Notes under the pieces: generated by a model
Database searches by the model: none
Told to the model about the DNA's origin: nothing
Seen by the model: the letters and a program-made list of their open reading frames with translations, nothing else
Position numbers and translations under genes: made by a program
Part shown: positions 1-7,959 of the stretch, piece after piece
Layout of the letters: each line of letters opens with the position of its first letter
Numbering within the stretch: position 1 is the stretch's first letter
Assembly: GCA_036504235.1 (NCBI GenBank)
Contig: DASXVN010000070.1
Location: 1 to 13,852, forward strand
DNA length: 13,852 bases
DNA from: Zipacnadum sp036504235
GTDB lineage: Bacteria; Armatimonadota; Zipacnadia; Zipacnadales; Zipacnadaceae
Direction: 5' to 3'

Positions 1-81
1 CCCCCGCCCCTACGGGGAAACGGCGTTGCCTCTTTGGGGGGGCGGGGTTACTTCCCCCGACGAGGAACGTGGGTTAGCGAC

Positions 82-103
82 GGCGGGGGACGTAGCCCCC
101 GTC
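82..103 (+). other. GC-rich hairpin upstream of the cysK promoter
   Basis: The 8-bp arms 82-89 and 96-103 can pair (one G-T wobble) around the loop ACGTAG. A second GC-rich inverted repeat, CCCCGCCCC at 2-10 with GGGGCGGGG at 39-47, lies just before it. Both are upstream of the promoter at 145, so they most likely belong to the end of a transcript from the left of the window. There is no T-run directly after the stem, so calling it an intrinsic terminator would be speculative. I see no gene in positions 1-144. Confidence 0.35.
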
Positions 104-144
104 CTACAAACAGCACTTTCTTCTGCCTTTTTGGAACAAACTCC

Positions 145-171
145 TTGACAAGTCGTCTCTACTTGTATAGT
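145..171 (+). promoter_or_regulatory. Sigma70-type promoter of cysK
   Basis: A perfect -35 hexamer TTGACA (145-150) is followed by TATAGT (166-171, 15-nt spacer) or, overlapping it, TAGTAT (168-173, 17-nt spacer). The stretch around it is AT-rich compared with its surroundings. Transcription would start near 178-182, giving a leader of about 60 nt before the cysK start. Just downstream lies a small dyad, GTAC-T-GTAC (184-192), flanked by AGTAT (169-173) and ATACT (193-197). These could be a repressor site over the start point, but no known operator was recognised. Confidence 0.65.
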
Positions 172-239
172 ATCTCAACCAACGTACTGTACATACTAAA
201 CCTGACCTACCCGGACCCCACGGGAGGAAGGACCTGAAA

Positions 240-1193
240 ATGAGCATCGCCCAAGACGTAACCCAATTGGTAGGCAAGACGCCGCTGGTCTGGCTGAACC
301 GCGTGGCGGCGGGGCGGCCGGGGCGGGTGGCGGTGAAGCTGGAGTCCGCCAACCCGGGCGCCAGCGTCAAGGACCGGATCGGCCTGGCCATGATTGAGGC
401 GGCCGAGCGCGCCGGGGCCATTCACGAGGACACCATTCTCCTCGAGCCGACCTCCGGCAACACCGGCATCGCGCTGGCCTGGGTCGCCGCGGCCCGCGGG
501 TACAAGCTGGCCCTGACCATGCCCGAGACGATGACCGAGGAGCGCCGCCGGATTCTGCGGGCTTTCGGGGCCGAGTTGTACCTGACCCCCGCGAAGGAAG
601 GCATGAAGGGGGCTATCGCGCGCGCCCTGGCCCTGGCGGCGACCGACTCGCGGTATCTGGTGCTGCAGCAGTTCGAGAACGCGGCCAACCCGGAGATTCA
701 CCGGCGGACCACCGCTGAGGAGATCTGGCAGGATACCGACGGGCAGGTGGACATAATCGTGGGCGGCGTGGGCACCGGGGGCACGATCACCGGAGTGGCC
801 GAAGCGCTCAAGGCGCGTAAGCCCAGCCTGCAGGCCATAGCCGTGGAACCAGCCGACTCGCCGGTGCTCTCCGGCGGGGAGCCGGGGCCGCACAAGATTC
901 AGGGCATCGGCGCCGGCTTTATCCCCGGCGTCTACAACCCGGCGATTGTGGACGAGATCATCCCGGTGCAGACACCGGACGCGGTGGCGACCTCGCGAGC
1001 CCTGGCGCGCGAGGAGGGCCTTCTGGCCGGGATTTCCTCCGGCGCGGCGGCCTGGGCGGCGCTGCAGGTGGCGGCGCGGCCGGAGAATGCCGGCAAGCTG
1101 ATCGTGGTGGTCCTGCCCGACACCGGGGAGCGCTACCTGTCCACCGACCTGTTTGCGTACGATCCAGCCGAGCTGAAGTATCTGACGGAGTAG
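240..1193 (+). CDS. cysK: Cysteine synthase (O-acetylserine sulfhydrylase), CysK type
   Basis: This is a PLP-dependent fold-type II enzyme that makes L-cysteine from O-acetyl-L-serine and sulfide in the cytoplasm. The 317-aa length is normal for the family. Visible signatures are NPGASVKDR (residues 38-46), with K44 as the Schiff-base lysine; the substrate loop TSGNTG (71-76); the PLP-phosphate loop GGVGTGGT (175-182); and GISSGA near 265-270, with the serine that contacts the PLP ring nitrogen. The ATG at 240 follows a purine-rich GGGAGGAAGGA tract (222-232). It is the first gene after the promoter at 145 and points the same way as metY, metX and metW, consistent with a sulfide-assimilation cluster. 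A cystathionine beta-synthase would usually be longer or carry CBS domains, and a CysM would show different substrate-loop residues; neither fits better. The family call is very secure. The exact substrate (acetyl- versus phosphoserine) is inferred from similarity. Confidence 0.96.
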   Translation: MSIAQDVTQLVGKTPLVWLNRVAAGRPGRVAVKLESANPGASVKDRIGLAMIEAAERAGAIHEDTILLEPTSGNTGIALAWVAAARGYKLALTMPETMTEERRRILRAFGAELYLTPAKEGMKGAIARALALAATDSRYLVLQQFENAANPEIHRRTTAEEIWQDTDGQVDIIVGGVGTGGTITGVAEALKARKPSLQAIAVEPADSPVLSGGEPGPHKIQGIGAGFIPGVYNPAIVDEIIPVQTPDAVATSRALAREEGLLAGISSGAAAWAALQVAARPENAGKLIVVVLPDTGERYLSTDLFAYDPAELKYLTE

Positions 1194-1224
1194 CGGGACT
1201 CGTTCCCGGAAGGAGGCGGTCTAG

Positions 1225-1296
1225 ATGATGAGCTTTGCTGAGTTCGTCCGGGGTATGCGCGACGGGTGCGCACGTGGGCGAGGGGGAGGAGGCTGA
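1225..1296 (+). CDS. Possible 23-aa leader peptide between cysK and metY
   Basis: A tandem ATG ATG (1225, 1228) lies 8 nt after a perfect AGGAGG (1211-1216), a stronger Shine-Dalgarno than most genes here have. The frame runs 23 codons to TGA at 1294-1296 and encodes a peptide beginning MMSFAEFVRGMRDGCARG and ending in a glycine run. It contains one Cys and three Met. The stop codon lies within a stable hairpin (1282-1311), as is seen in leader-peptide attenuators. It matches no peptide family I know. It could equally be a chance ORF, as the sequence is too short for codon statistics. The interpretation rests on the ribosome-binding site, the location in front of metY and the overlapping stem. 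Confidence 0.3.
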   Translation: MMSFAEFVRGMRDGCARGRGGGG

Positions 1297-1311
1297 CACC
1301 GGCCTCCCCCC
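1282..1311 (+). promoter_or_regulatory. Hairpin over the leader-ORF stop, candidate metY attenuator
   Basis: GGAGGC (1288-1293) pairs with GCCTCC (1302-1307) around an 8-nt loop. After one A-C mismatch the stem continues as GGG (1284-1286) with CCC (1309-1311). An alternative register pairs 1282-1289 with 1303-1310. No T-run follows, so it is not a textbook intrinsic terminator. The wider leader (1194-1448) has further competing pairings: GGGTGCG (1264-1270) can pair with CGCACCC at either 1331-1337 or 1365-1371. TGGCGG (1400-1405) pairs with CCGCCA (1412-1417), and GGATC (1406-1410) can instead pair with GATCC (1420-1424). The rest of the gap shows only a weak -10-like CATAAT (1377-1382) without a -35. 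Confidence 0.35.
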
Positions 1312-1448
1312 TCCGTACCCCCCGCCCGGTCGCACCCCACTCACCTGCTATCCCCACACCCAGTCGCACCCATGAGCATAATACGCGTCTATTTCCCTGT
1401 GGCGGGGATCACCGCCAGCGATCCAGCCTTCCTAAGGAGAGAACCATA

Positions 1449-2747
<1,299 letters not shown>

Positions 2748-2755
2748 CGGCCGAG

Positions 2756-2789
2756 GCGGGGGGGTCCCGGTCGCCGGGACCCCTCCCGC
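2756..2789 (+). promoter_or_regulatory. Strong hairpin in the metY-metX gap
   Basis: GGGGTCCCGG (2761-2770) pairs perfectly with CCGGGACCCC (2774-2783) around the loop TCG. Past a single bulged T (2784) the stem continues with GCGGG (2756-2760) and CCCGC (2785-2789), making 15 bp in all. It fills most of the 52-nt gap and ends only about 10-20 nt before the metX start. No T-run follows. It could act as an mRNA processing or stability element, a partial terminator that lowers metX and metW relative to metY, or a block to ribosome access. Confidence 0.55.
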
Positions 2790-2799
2790 GGCGCTGGGG

Positions 2800-3969
2800 A
2801 TGATAGCTATGGACAAGACCGCAACCTTCCCCGCCGACTCGGTGGGGCTGGTTACAACTCAGTTCTACACGTTCGCCGAGCCGCCGCAGGAGCTGGCGCT
2901 GGCGCTGGAGAGTGGGCGCTCGCTGGGGCCGATTACCCTGGCCTATGAGACCTACGGGCAGCTTAACGAGGCACGGGACAACGCCGTCCTGGTGCTGCAC
3001 GCGCTCTCCGGGGACGCGCATGTCGCCGGTTACCACACTCCGGAGGACCGCGCTCCGGGCTGGTGGGACGTGTTGATCGGCCCGGGCAAGGCGCTGGACA
3101 CCAACCGGTACTTCGTGATCTGCTCCAACGTAATCGGCGGTTGCCAGGGCTCGACCGGGCCCGGCTCGATCAACCCGGCGACCGGCGAGCCCTATGGGCT
3201 GACCTTCCCGGTGGTGACCATCCGGGACATGGTCAACGCGCAGCGGGCGCTGGTGGACTACCTGGGGATTGAGGTCCTGTACGCGGTGGTGGGCGGCTCC
3301 ATGGGCGGGATGCAGGTGCTGGAGTGGGCGATCAGCTACCCGGAGCGGGTGCGCCTGGCGCTGCCCCTCGCCACCACCGCGCGCCTGTCCCCGCAGGCGA
3401 TTGCCTTTGACGAGGTGGGCCGGCAGGCGATCATGGCCGACCCCGACTGGCGCGGCGGCAACTACTACGGGCGGACGCTGCCGGTGCAGGGCCTGTCCAT
3501 CGCGCGCATGATCGGCCACATTACCTACCTGTCGGACGCCTCGATGCACCAGAAATTCGGGCGGCGCTTGCAGGACAAGGCCGAGTACGGCTACGACTTC
3601 GTGACCGACTTTCAGGTCGAGAGCTACCTGCGCCACCAGGGCGGCAGCTTCGTCAAGCGGTTTGACGCCAACTCCTATCTATATATCAGCAAGGCGATGG
3701 ACTACTTCGACCCGGCGCGGGAGGCGGGGAGCCTGGCGGCGGCCTTCGCTCCCGCGCGGGCCAAGTTCCTGGTGGTCTCGTTCTCCTCCGACTGGCTCTT
3801 TCCGCCCTACCAGTCGCGGGAGATCGTCAAGGCGCTGCGGCGCAACGATCGCGAGGTCGTCTACACGGAGATCGCCAGCGACTACGGCCATGACGCGTTC
3901 TTGCTGGAGGCGGAGCAGCTCGGTCGGCTGGTGTCTGGCTTTCTGGCCTCGGGCGACACAGGAGACTAA
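2800..3969 (+). CDS. metX: Homoserine O-acetyltransferase (MetX)
   Basis: This alpha/beta-hydrolase-fold acyltransferase transfers an acyl group from acyl-CoA to the hydroxyl of L-homoserine, the first committed step of methionine synthesis. The 389-aa length is normal. The catalytic triad is readable: nucleophile S167 in the elbow VVGGSMGGMQ, D331 in SFSSDWLFPP, and H364 in DYGHDAFLLE. Other family marks are HALSGDAHVAGY (67-78) and GGCQGSTGPGSINP (113-126). MetX enzymes can use acetyl- or succinyl-CoA. Acetyl is inferred here because the adjacent metY uses O-acetylhomoserine. The start is ambiguous: ATG 2800 has no spaced ribosome-binding site, whereas ATG 2809 has GGGGA (2796-2800) 8 nt upstream and may be the real one. 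It follows metY after the 15-bp hairpin and is only 6 nt from metW, so metX and metW are surely cotranscribed. Confidence 0.95.
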   Translation: MIAMDKTATFPADSVGLVTTQFYTFAEPPQELALALESGRSLGPITLAYETYGQLNEARDNAVLVLHALSGDAHVAGYHTPEDRAPGWWDVLIGPGKALDTNRYFVICSNVIGGCQGSTGPGSINPATGEPYGLTFPVVTIRDMVNAQRALVDYLGIEVLYAVVGGSMGGMQVLEWAISYPERVRLALPLATTARLSPQAIAFDEVGRQAIMADPDWRGGNYYGRTLPVQGLSIARMIGHITYLSDASMHQKFGRRLQDKAEYGYDFVTDFQVESYLRHQGGSFVKRFDANSYLYISKAMDYFDPAREAGSLAAAFAPARAKFLVVSFSSDWLFPPYQSREIVKALRRNDREVVYTEIASDYGHDAFLLEAEQLGRLVSGFLASGDTGD

Positions 3970-3975
3970 ACGACC

Positions 3976-4635
3976 ATGGGAACCACACAACCGAACGCAA
4001 CTACGCCGGCCGGGCCGCCGCGCGGCTGTCCGGCTTCCGATTTCCGCTTCCTGGTGGACCTGATCGAGCCGGGCAGCCGGGTGCTGGACCTGGGCTGCGG
4101 CGACGGAGACCTGCTGGCCGAGCTGATCCGCCGCAAGCAGGTGCACGCGGAGGGCGTGGAGCTGTCGGAGGCCTGCATCCAGGCGTGCGTGGCCCAGGGG
4201 TTGACCAACATCCACCATGGGGACCTCGATGAGGGGCTGGGCGACCGGGCCGACCAGTCCGTGGACTACGTGCTGCTCACCAACACCCTCCAGGTGCTGC
4301 ACCGGCCGCGGCCGCTGCTGGAGGAGATGGCGCGGGTGGGCAAGCAGTGCGTCATCACCCTGCCCAACTTCGCGCACTGGTCGGCGCGGCTGCAACTGGG
4401 GCTGCTGGGGCGGATGCCCAAGAACCGGCGGCTGCCCTACGAGTGGTACGACACGCCCAATATCCATCTGACTACGTTGGCCGATTTCCGCGACCTAGGC
4501 GCCCGCGCGGGGCTGCTGATCCGGCGCGAGATTCCGCTGCGCACCGGCCCGGACGGTCAGGCGCGGCGGGTGCGTTTCCTGCCGAATCTACGCGCGGAAG
4601 CGGTCATCTTTGTGCTGGAAAAGGCCCGCCGCTAG
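3976..4635 (+). CDS. metW: Methionine biosynthesis protein MetW
   Basis: This is a 219-aa methyltransferase-fold protein of the MetW family. The SAM-binding glycine motif VLDLGCGDGDLL lies at 36-47, followed by the acidic residue of motif II in EGVELSE (59-65). Family-specific stretches are LQVLHRPRPLLEEMARVGK (105-123), ITLPNFAHWSARLQLGLLGR (127-146) and LPYEWYDTPNIHLTTLADF (153-171). MetW is known as a partner of MetX in methionine synthesis in several bacteria. Its own methylation substrate is not established, so no reaction is claimed. The gene starts 6 nt after metX, and its ribosome-binding site AGGAG (3960-3964) lies within the metX end, a layout that suggests translational coupling. 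The first roughly 20 residues (Thr/Pro/Ala-rich) precede the normal family start. Confidence 0.95.
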   Translation: MGTTQPNATTPAGPPRGCPASDFRFLVDLIEPGSRVLDLGCGDGDLLAELIRRKQVHAEGVELSEACIQACVAQGLTNIHHGDLDEGLGDRADQSVDYVLLTNTLQVLHRPRPLLEEMARVGKQCVITLPNFAHWSARLQLGLLGRMPKNRRLPYEWYDTPNIHLTTLADFRDLGARAGLLIRREIPLRTGPDGQARRVRFLPNLRAEAVIFVLEKARR

Positions 4636-4868
4636 CCTCGCGCTTACCCATTACTCCGTACTTCCAAACCCCCTCAGCCGCATTTTTCCTCTTCTGCATA
4701 GATCTTTCTGAACTATTCCTGAGGCGCCAGAGACTATAGTGCTACGCGGGTCCGCCCTGCGTAGAATTACGTAGCGCTGAGGAGGCAGGGACTCCTCCCG
4801 GCGCTGGGGCGGTATAGCGCAAGTGCCTCGGTTGGTGTGGCGGTCAGGGAGGTGAGGGAGGTGCAAGG

Positions 4869-5006
4869 ATGTGCAGTGGACCGCGAGCGCAAGCAGCGCT
4901 TGCGGTGCGCCGAACCCCGGCGCTCCCCTTCGCTTGTCTGCTAGACACCCCAGACTCTGCCGCCACTCGCCTTCCCCAGATGTTGAGGCACAGTGGCGGT
5001 CGGTAA
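4869..5006 (+). CDS. Possible 45-aa small protein, unrecognised
   Basis: ATG 4869 follows GGGAGG (4856-4861) with a 7-nt spacer, and the frame runs 45 codons to TAA (5004-5006). The predicted peptide starts MCSGPRAQAALAVRRTP and is Ala/Arg/Pro-rich, with no hydrophobic segment and no family I recognise. A perfect 7-bp hairpin lies inside it, which fits structured RNA better than coding. It is recorded because of its good ribosome-binding site, but it may well be chance in GC-rich DNA. Confidence 0.18.
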   Translation: MCSGPRAQAALAVRRTPALPFACLLDTPDSAATRLPQMLRHSGGR

Positions 5007-5052
5007 GCCGGAGGCGGTAGAAGACAGCTACGCTCCTTGACAAGCGACTGCG

Positions 5053-5114
5053 TCAGACCATCGGTCTGAGTTCCTCGGTCCCGCCCGATCTTTGGGCGGG
5101 GGCCCTCGGTCTGA
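5053..5114 (+). repeat. Alternative-pairing hairpin element
   Basis: TCAGACC (5053-5059) pairs perfectly with GGTCTGA (5063-5069) around the loop ATC. The same 9 nt, TCGGTCTGA, recur at 5106-5114, so TCAGACC can instead pair with 5108-5114. That pairing encloses a second perfect 7-bp hairpin, CCCGCCC (5080-5086) with GGGCGGG (5094-5100). The two states exclude each other, as in switching RNAs. No T-run follows. A TTGACA box lies 11 nt upstream (5037-5042), but no matching -10 was found. No riboswitch class was recognised. Confidence 0.4.
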
Positions 5115-5221
5115 ATTACCGCGTCGACACCTCGAATTTCTGGTGAGAGCGTGTGATCCCGGTGACGAGCTGCCCCGCCCGTCACTCCGGAGCAGCGCTC
5201 TCCCCCCGGACTAGAAGACTG

Positions 5222-5235
5222 CGCGAAGCTTCGCG
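5222..5235. promoter_or_regulatory. 14-bp perfect palindrome
   Basis: CGCGAAGCTTCGCG is identical to its own reverse complement over 14 bp, about 260 nt upstream of the first repeat-protein gene. With no loop it is more typical of a dimeric regulator's operator than of an RNA hairpin. The binding protein is unknown, and GC-rich palindromes can also arise by chance. Confidence 0.35.
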
Positions 5236-5364
5236 GACGGTGGGACCGACTCATTGTCACGCGACGCCATGGATTTTGCGGGGGGGAAACGGACCCAGGT
5301 CCTCTCTGGGTTTGTGTCTCCTGGCAAGGCGGTGTGGAGCATTTTAGAGTTCACTCCGGCTGGC

Positions 5365-5458
5365 GTGCGCTGTGGGCGCACGGAGCTACGTCGTAGCCAT
5401 GAGGCAACGTGGAGGGAGCCTCGTCCCGGAGCGGCAGCGACCTCGCTACCGTTTCGGG
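5365..5458 (+). promoter_or_regulatory. Structured 5' leader of the first repeat-protein gene
   Basis: Four consecutive hairpins lie 38-132 nt before the start codon. GTGCGC (5365-5370) pairs with GCGCAC (5376-5381). GCTAC (5385-5389) pairs with GTAGC (5393-5397). GAGGC (5401-5405) pairs with GCCTC (5418-5422). A long stem joins 5425-5439 and 5444-5458, with 14 pairs (two G-T wobbles), one C-A mismatch and the tetraloop ACCT. A smaller stem, CCCAG with CTGGG, lies near 5294-5310. The series fits a structured mRNA leader or cis-regulatory RNA. I compared it by eye with the c-di-GMP-I, cobalamin, TPP and SAM riboswitch cores and did not find their conserved strings. The segment stays open in the gene's frame back to 5254, but nothing suggests translation. 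Confidence 0.4.
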
Positions 5459-5496
5459 CCTGCGGCTCACGGAGTGTTATTGGGAGGAGAATGACC

Positions 5497-7959
5497 ATGA
5501 GCATCACGGCACGAACATCTTTGGTGGTAGTCCTATTGGTTCTGACGTTGGTCGCAACCGCCGGCGCCTTCGCCGGTACTGGTCGGTGGGGCCCGCCCGT
5601 TGACCAGCCGAAAATCTATGTCCAACTCGACCCGTGGGCGGCTGTGGCCGACCACCTCTCCGGCGCCGCCGCTCCGGCGGGCACGGCGGAGATTCGACTT
5701 TGCAGCGTCGTCGGTATGGCAGGCGCCCTGGCGGACGTAGGGGCCGGCCTGCTGGGGAAACACCCGGACGTCATCATTGACTCCGGTCCGAGCGGCGACC
5801 CCAATCCGGTAGCGTCCGGGGGCACAGTGCAGTGCAGCGTGACCGCCCATGCCTTTCACCAGGGCCACACGCTGCTCTACTGCTGGACAGCCACGGACCC
5901 CGTGACCTGCGCCCCGATCGGCTCCTTCGACGATCCGACCTTGCAGAACCCGGTCTGGACGGCTCCTGCGAACAATACCGACGACGACGTTGACGTCAAG
6001 ATCGCGGTCAAGGTTAGCTACGTCGATGATCAGAACGGCAACAATGTGGTCGCGACTGAGGAGGTCGACCACTCGGCTACCGGCTGCTTCACTGAAGTGG
6101 TCAACCCCTCCCCCGACGTCGTGGCGATCACGGCTGGTCCGACGAGTGACCCCAACCCGGTAGACTCGGGTGGCTCGGTGGCCTGCTTCGTGGATGCCTC
6201 TGACACACACGACCACGACCTGACCTTCGCCTGGACCGCCAAGGACGGCGGCGGCAATCCGGCGGGCGCCTTTGATGACCCCACCCTGCAAAACCCGACC
6301 TGGACCGCGCCGGCCAACAACACCGATAACCCCGTTGACTATACCCTCGAGGTGACGGTCAGCGACGGCCACGGCAACTCCGACGTGGGCAGCTTCATCG
6401 AGGAGGTCAACCCGAGTGAAGACGTCGTGGAAATCACGGACGGTCCGTCGGGCACCCCCAATCCGGTTGACTCCGGCGGTGCGGTGGCCTGCAGTGTGAC
6501 CGCCAGCGACACCCATGACCACGACTTGACCTTCGCCTGGACCGCGAAGGACGGCGACGGCAATCCGGCCGGCTCCTTTGATGATCCGGCCAAGAAGCTC
6601 CCGATCTGGACCGCCCCGGCCAACGCCACGCACGCCGTCGTTAGCTACACCCTCGAGGTGACGGTCAGCGACGGCTTCGGCAATTCGGATGTCGGGTCCT
6701 TCGTGGAGGGCGTCAACCCGCTTCCGGACGCGGTGACTCTGGAAGCCGGCCCGTACGGCGACCCGAACCCCGTAGCTTCAGGAGGCTTGGTGCAACTGCA
6801 TAGTGCGGCCAGCACCAGCTTGGGCAACCCCATAACCTTCCTGTGGAGCGCGTGGGCCCTGAACGGGCAGCCGGTGGGTAGCTTCAACGACAAAACCCTG
6901 CAGAACCCGATCTGGACGGCGCCGGCCAATCTCACCGGCGTGGTAGTCTCCTACCGCATCCGGTTGACCGTCACCAGCTCCTCGGGGGCGAAAGCGACCG
7001 CCTCGTTCTTCGAGAACGTCTCGCCCCTGCCCCATACGCTGGCCTTCACAGTAGGCCCGCGGGCCAACCCCAACCCGGTTGCCGGCATGGGCCAAGTGCA
7101 ACTGAACGCCGTGGCGATCGACTCGCTAGGGCACCCGGTAACCTACTTGTGGACGGCCAAGGATGGCGCGGGCAACCCGGTGGGCAGCTTCGACGATCCC
7201 ACCTTGCGCAGCCCGATCTGGACGGCGCCGGATAACCCGACGGCGACCATGCGCACGTACACGATCACCGTGGCGGCCACTTGCAGCAAGGGCCGCGTTG
7301 TCGCCGGCACCATCCGCGAGGGAGTAACCCAGACCGGCGTGGCCCAGGATCTGTCGGCCGGTCCGTGGGGTTCGCCGAATCCGGTGAACTCCGGCGGAGC
7401 GGTGGGCTGCCATGCCAATGCCGTCTGCGCCAACGGGCATCCGCTGACGTTCGTGTGGACCGCCGTGGACCTCGCGGGTAATCCGGCAGGTAGCTTCAGT
7501 GATGCTGCCATCGCCGACCCGACCTGGACGGCGCCCGCCAACACCAGCGGCGCGAACGTAACTTACGTGCTCAGCGTGGTCGCCACCTGCGTCGACGGCA
7601 GCCTCAAGGCCACTTTCAAGGTGGCCGTGCGGTCGGCGGCGCCGATAGTTGACGCTGTGTCGATTATCGCCGGTCCCTCCGCCAATCCCAACCCGGTGGA
7701 GTCCGGCGGTCAGGCGCAGATCAACCTGGTCGCCGTGGACAGCCTGGGCCACAACCTGACCTACTCGTGGGCCTCGCGCGATGCGGCCGGCAATCTGGCC
7801 GGGTCGTTCGGCAACCCCCACGGAGCAACTCCGATCTGGACGGCGCCCGTCAACACGAGCGGCCTGACCCAAGTCTTCCACCTCAGGGTAGTCATCACCT
7901 GTAGCGGCGGCATCGTCCGCGCCACGACCTTCGTCGAGAAAGTCCTGCCCGCTCCGTAG
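5497..7959 (+). CDS. Secreted protein with seven tandem PKD/Ig-like modules
   Basis: This 820-aa protein starts with a Sec-type signal peptide: charged n-region, hydrophobic residues 9-22, probable cleavage after A-F-A near residue 26. A segment shared with the downstream paralogue follows (LDPWAAVADH at 44-53, IRLCSVV at 66-72). Seven modules start at residues 91, 207, 309, 411, 513, 615 and 719. Each carries a GP..DPNPV..SGG opening, a (T/S)..W.A core, GSF.D, a WTAP turn and a Y.L.V strand, resembling PKD/Ig-like beta-sandwiches. Most are 102 aa; module 1 has an insertion (116 aa). Modules 2 and 3 contain DTHDHDLTF. No catalytic domain, C-terminal membrane anchor or sorting signal is visible, so an extracellular adhesive or structural role is inferred. 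ATG 5497 has GGGAGGAG (5482-5489) at a normal distance, while ATG 5491 is too close to it. The frame is open upstream, but a longer product would bury the signal peptide. Confidence 0.85.
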   Translation: MSITARTSLVVVLLVLTLVATAGAFAGTGRWGPPVDQPKIYVQLDPWAAVADHLSGAAAPAGTAEIRLCSVVGMAGALADVGAGLLGKHPDVIIDSGPSGDPNPVASGGTVQCSVTAHAFHQGHTLLYCWTATDPVTCAPIGSFDDPTLQNPVWTAPANNTDDDVDVKIAVKVSYVDDQNGNNVVATEEVDHSATGCFTEVVNPSPDVVAITAGPTSDPNPVDSGGSVACFVDASDTHDHDLTFAWTAKDGGGNPAGAFDDPTLQNPTWTAPANNTDNPVDYTLEVTVSDGHGNSDVGSFIEEVNPSEDVVEITDGPSGTPNPVDSGGAVACSVTASDTHDHDLTFAWTAKDGDGNPAGSFDDPAKKLPIWTAPANATHAVVSYTLEVTVSDGFGNSDVGSFVEGVNPLPDAVTLEAGPYGDPNPVASGGLVQLHSAASTSLGNPITFLWSAWALNGQPVGSFNDKTLQNPIWTAPANLTGVVVSYRIRLTVTSSSGAKATASFFENVSPLPHTLAFTVGPRANPNPVAGMGQVQLNAVAIDSLGHPVTYLWTAKDGAGNPVGSFDDPTLRSPIWTAPDNPTATMRTYTITVAATCSKGRVVAGTIREGVTQTGVAQDLSAGPWGSPNPVNSGGAVGCHANAVCANGHPLTFVWTAVDLAGNPAGSFSDAAIADPTWTAPANTSGANVTYVLSVVATCVDGSLKATFKVAVRSAAPIVDAVSIIAGPSANPNPVESGGQAQINLVAVDSLGHNLTYSWASRDAAGNLAGSFGNPHGATPIWTAPVNTSGLTQVFHLRVVITCSGGIVRATTFVEKVLPAP
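5767..7956 (+). repeat. Tandem coding repeats, seven modules (first paralogue)
   Basis: Module starts at the nucleotide level are 5767, 6115, 6421, 6727, 7033, 7339 and 7651. The usual period is 306 bp (102 codons); module 1 is 348 bp and module 6 is 312 bp. Modules 2 and 3 are closest to each other and to the core modules of the second gene. Modules 4-7 are more diverged and each matches the module at the same position from the C-terminus of the paralogue. Confidence 0.85.

Larger units (their letters stand above)
4636..5496. other. Long intergenic region rich in inverted repeats
   Basis: I find no convincing large gene on either strand in this stretch of about 860 nt; open frames on the minus strand have an implausible composition. 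It contains a -10-like TATAGT (4735-4740) without a good -35. CTACGCGGG (4742-4750) pairs with CCC-T-GCGTAG (4755-4764), and GCTACG (4741-4746) can pair alternatively with CGTAGC (4770-4775). GAGGAG (4779-4784) pairs with CTCCTC (4792-4797). CGCAAGC and GCTTGCG form a 7-bp hairpin with a 3-nt loop around 4890-4906. A TTGACA lies at 5037-5042. More elements are listed separately (4869-5006, 5053-5114, 5222-5235, 5365-5458). No clear terminator was found directly after metW. The density of structure suggests one or more RNA regulatory elements or a decayed locus. Confidence 0.6.

Noticed and set aside
34..237. 67-codon open frame before cysK
   Set aside because: It runs through the cysK promoter, lacks a ribosome-binding site and has no recognisable product.
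1266..1448. N-terminal extension of metY to an upstream ATG
   Set aside because: The extension is Arg/Pro/Thr-rich and not part of the family. ATG 1449 has AAGGAGA upstream and gives the normal MetY N-terminus.
5125..5150. tRNA T-arm-like stretch (CTCGAATTTC)
   Set aside because: No matching acceptor, D or anticodon arms are present around it.
5254..5490. N-terminal extension of the first repeat protein
   Set aside because: It would place the Sec signal about 80 residues inside the protein. The strong ribosome-binding site at 5482-5489 serves ATG 5497, and the region folds into hairpins.
5280..5490. c-di-GMP-I, cobalamin, TPP or SAM riboswitch
   Set aside because: The conserved core strings of these classes were not found by eye. 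Only generic hairpins are visible, so no class was assigned.
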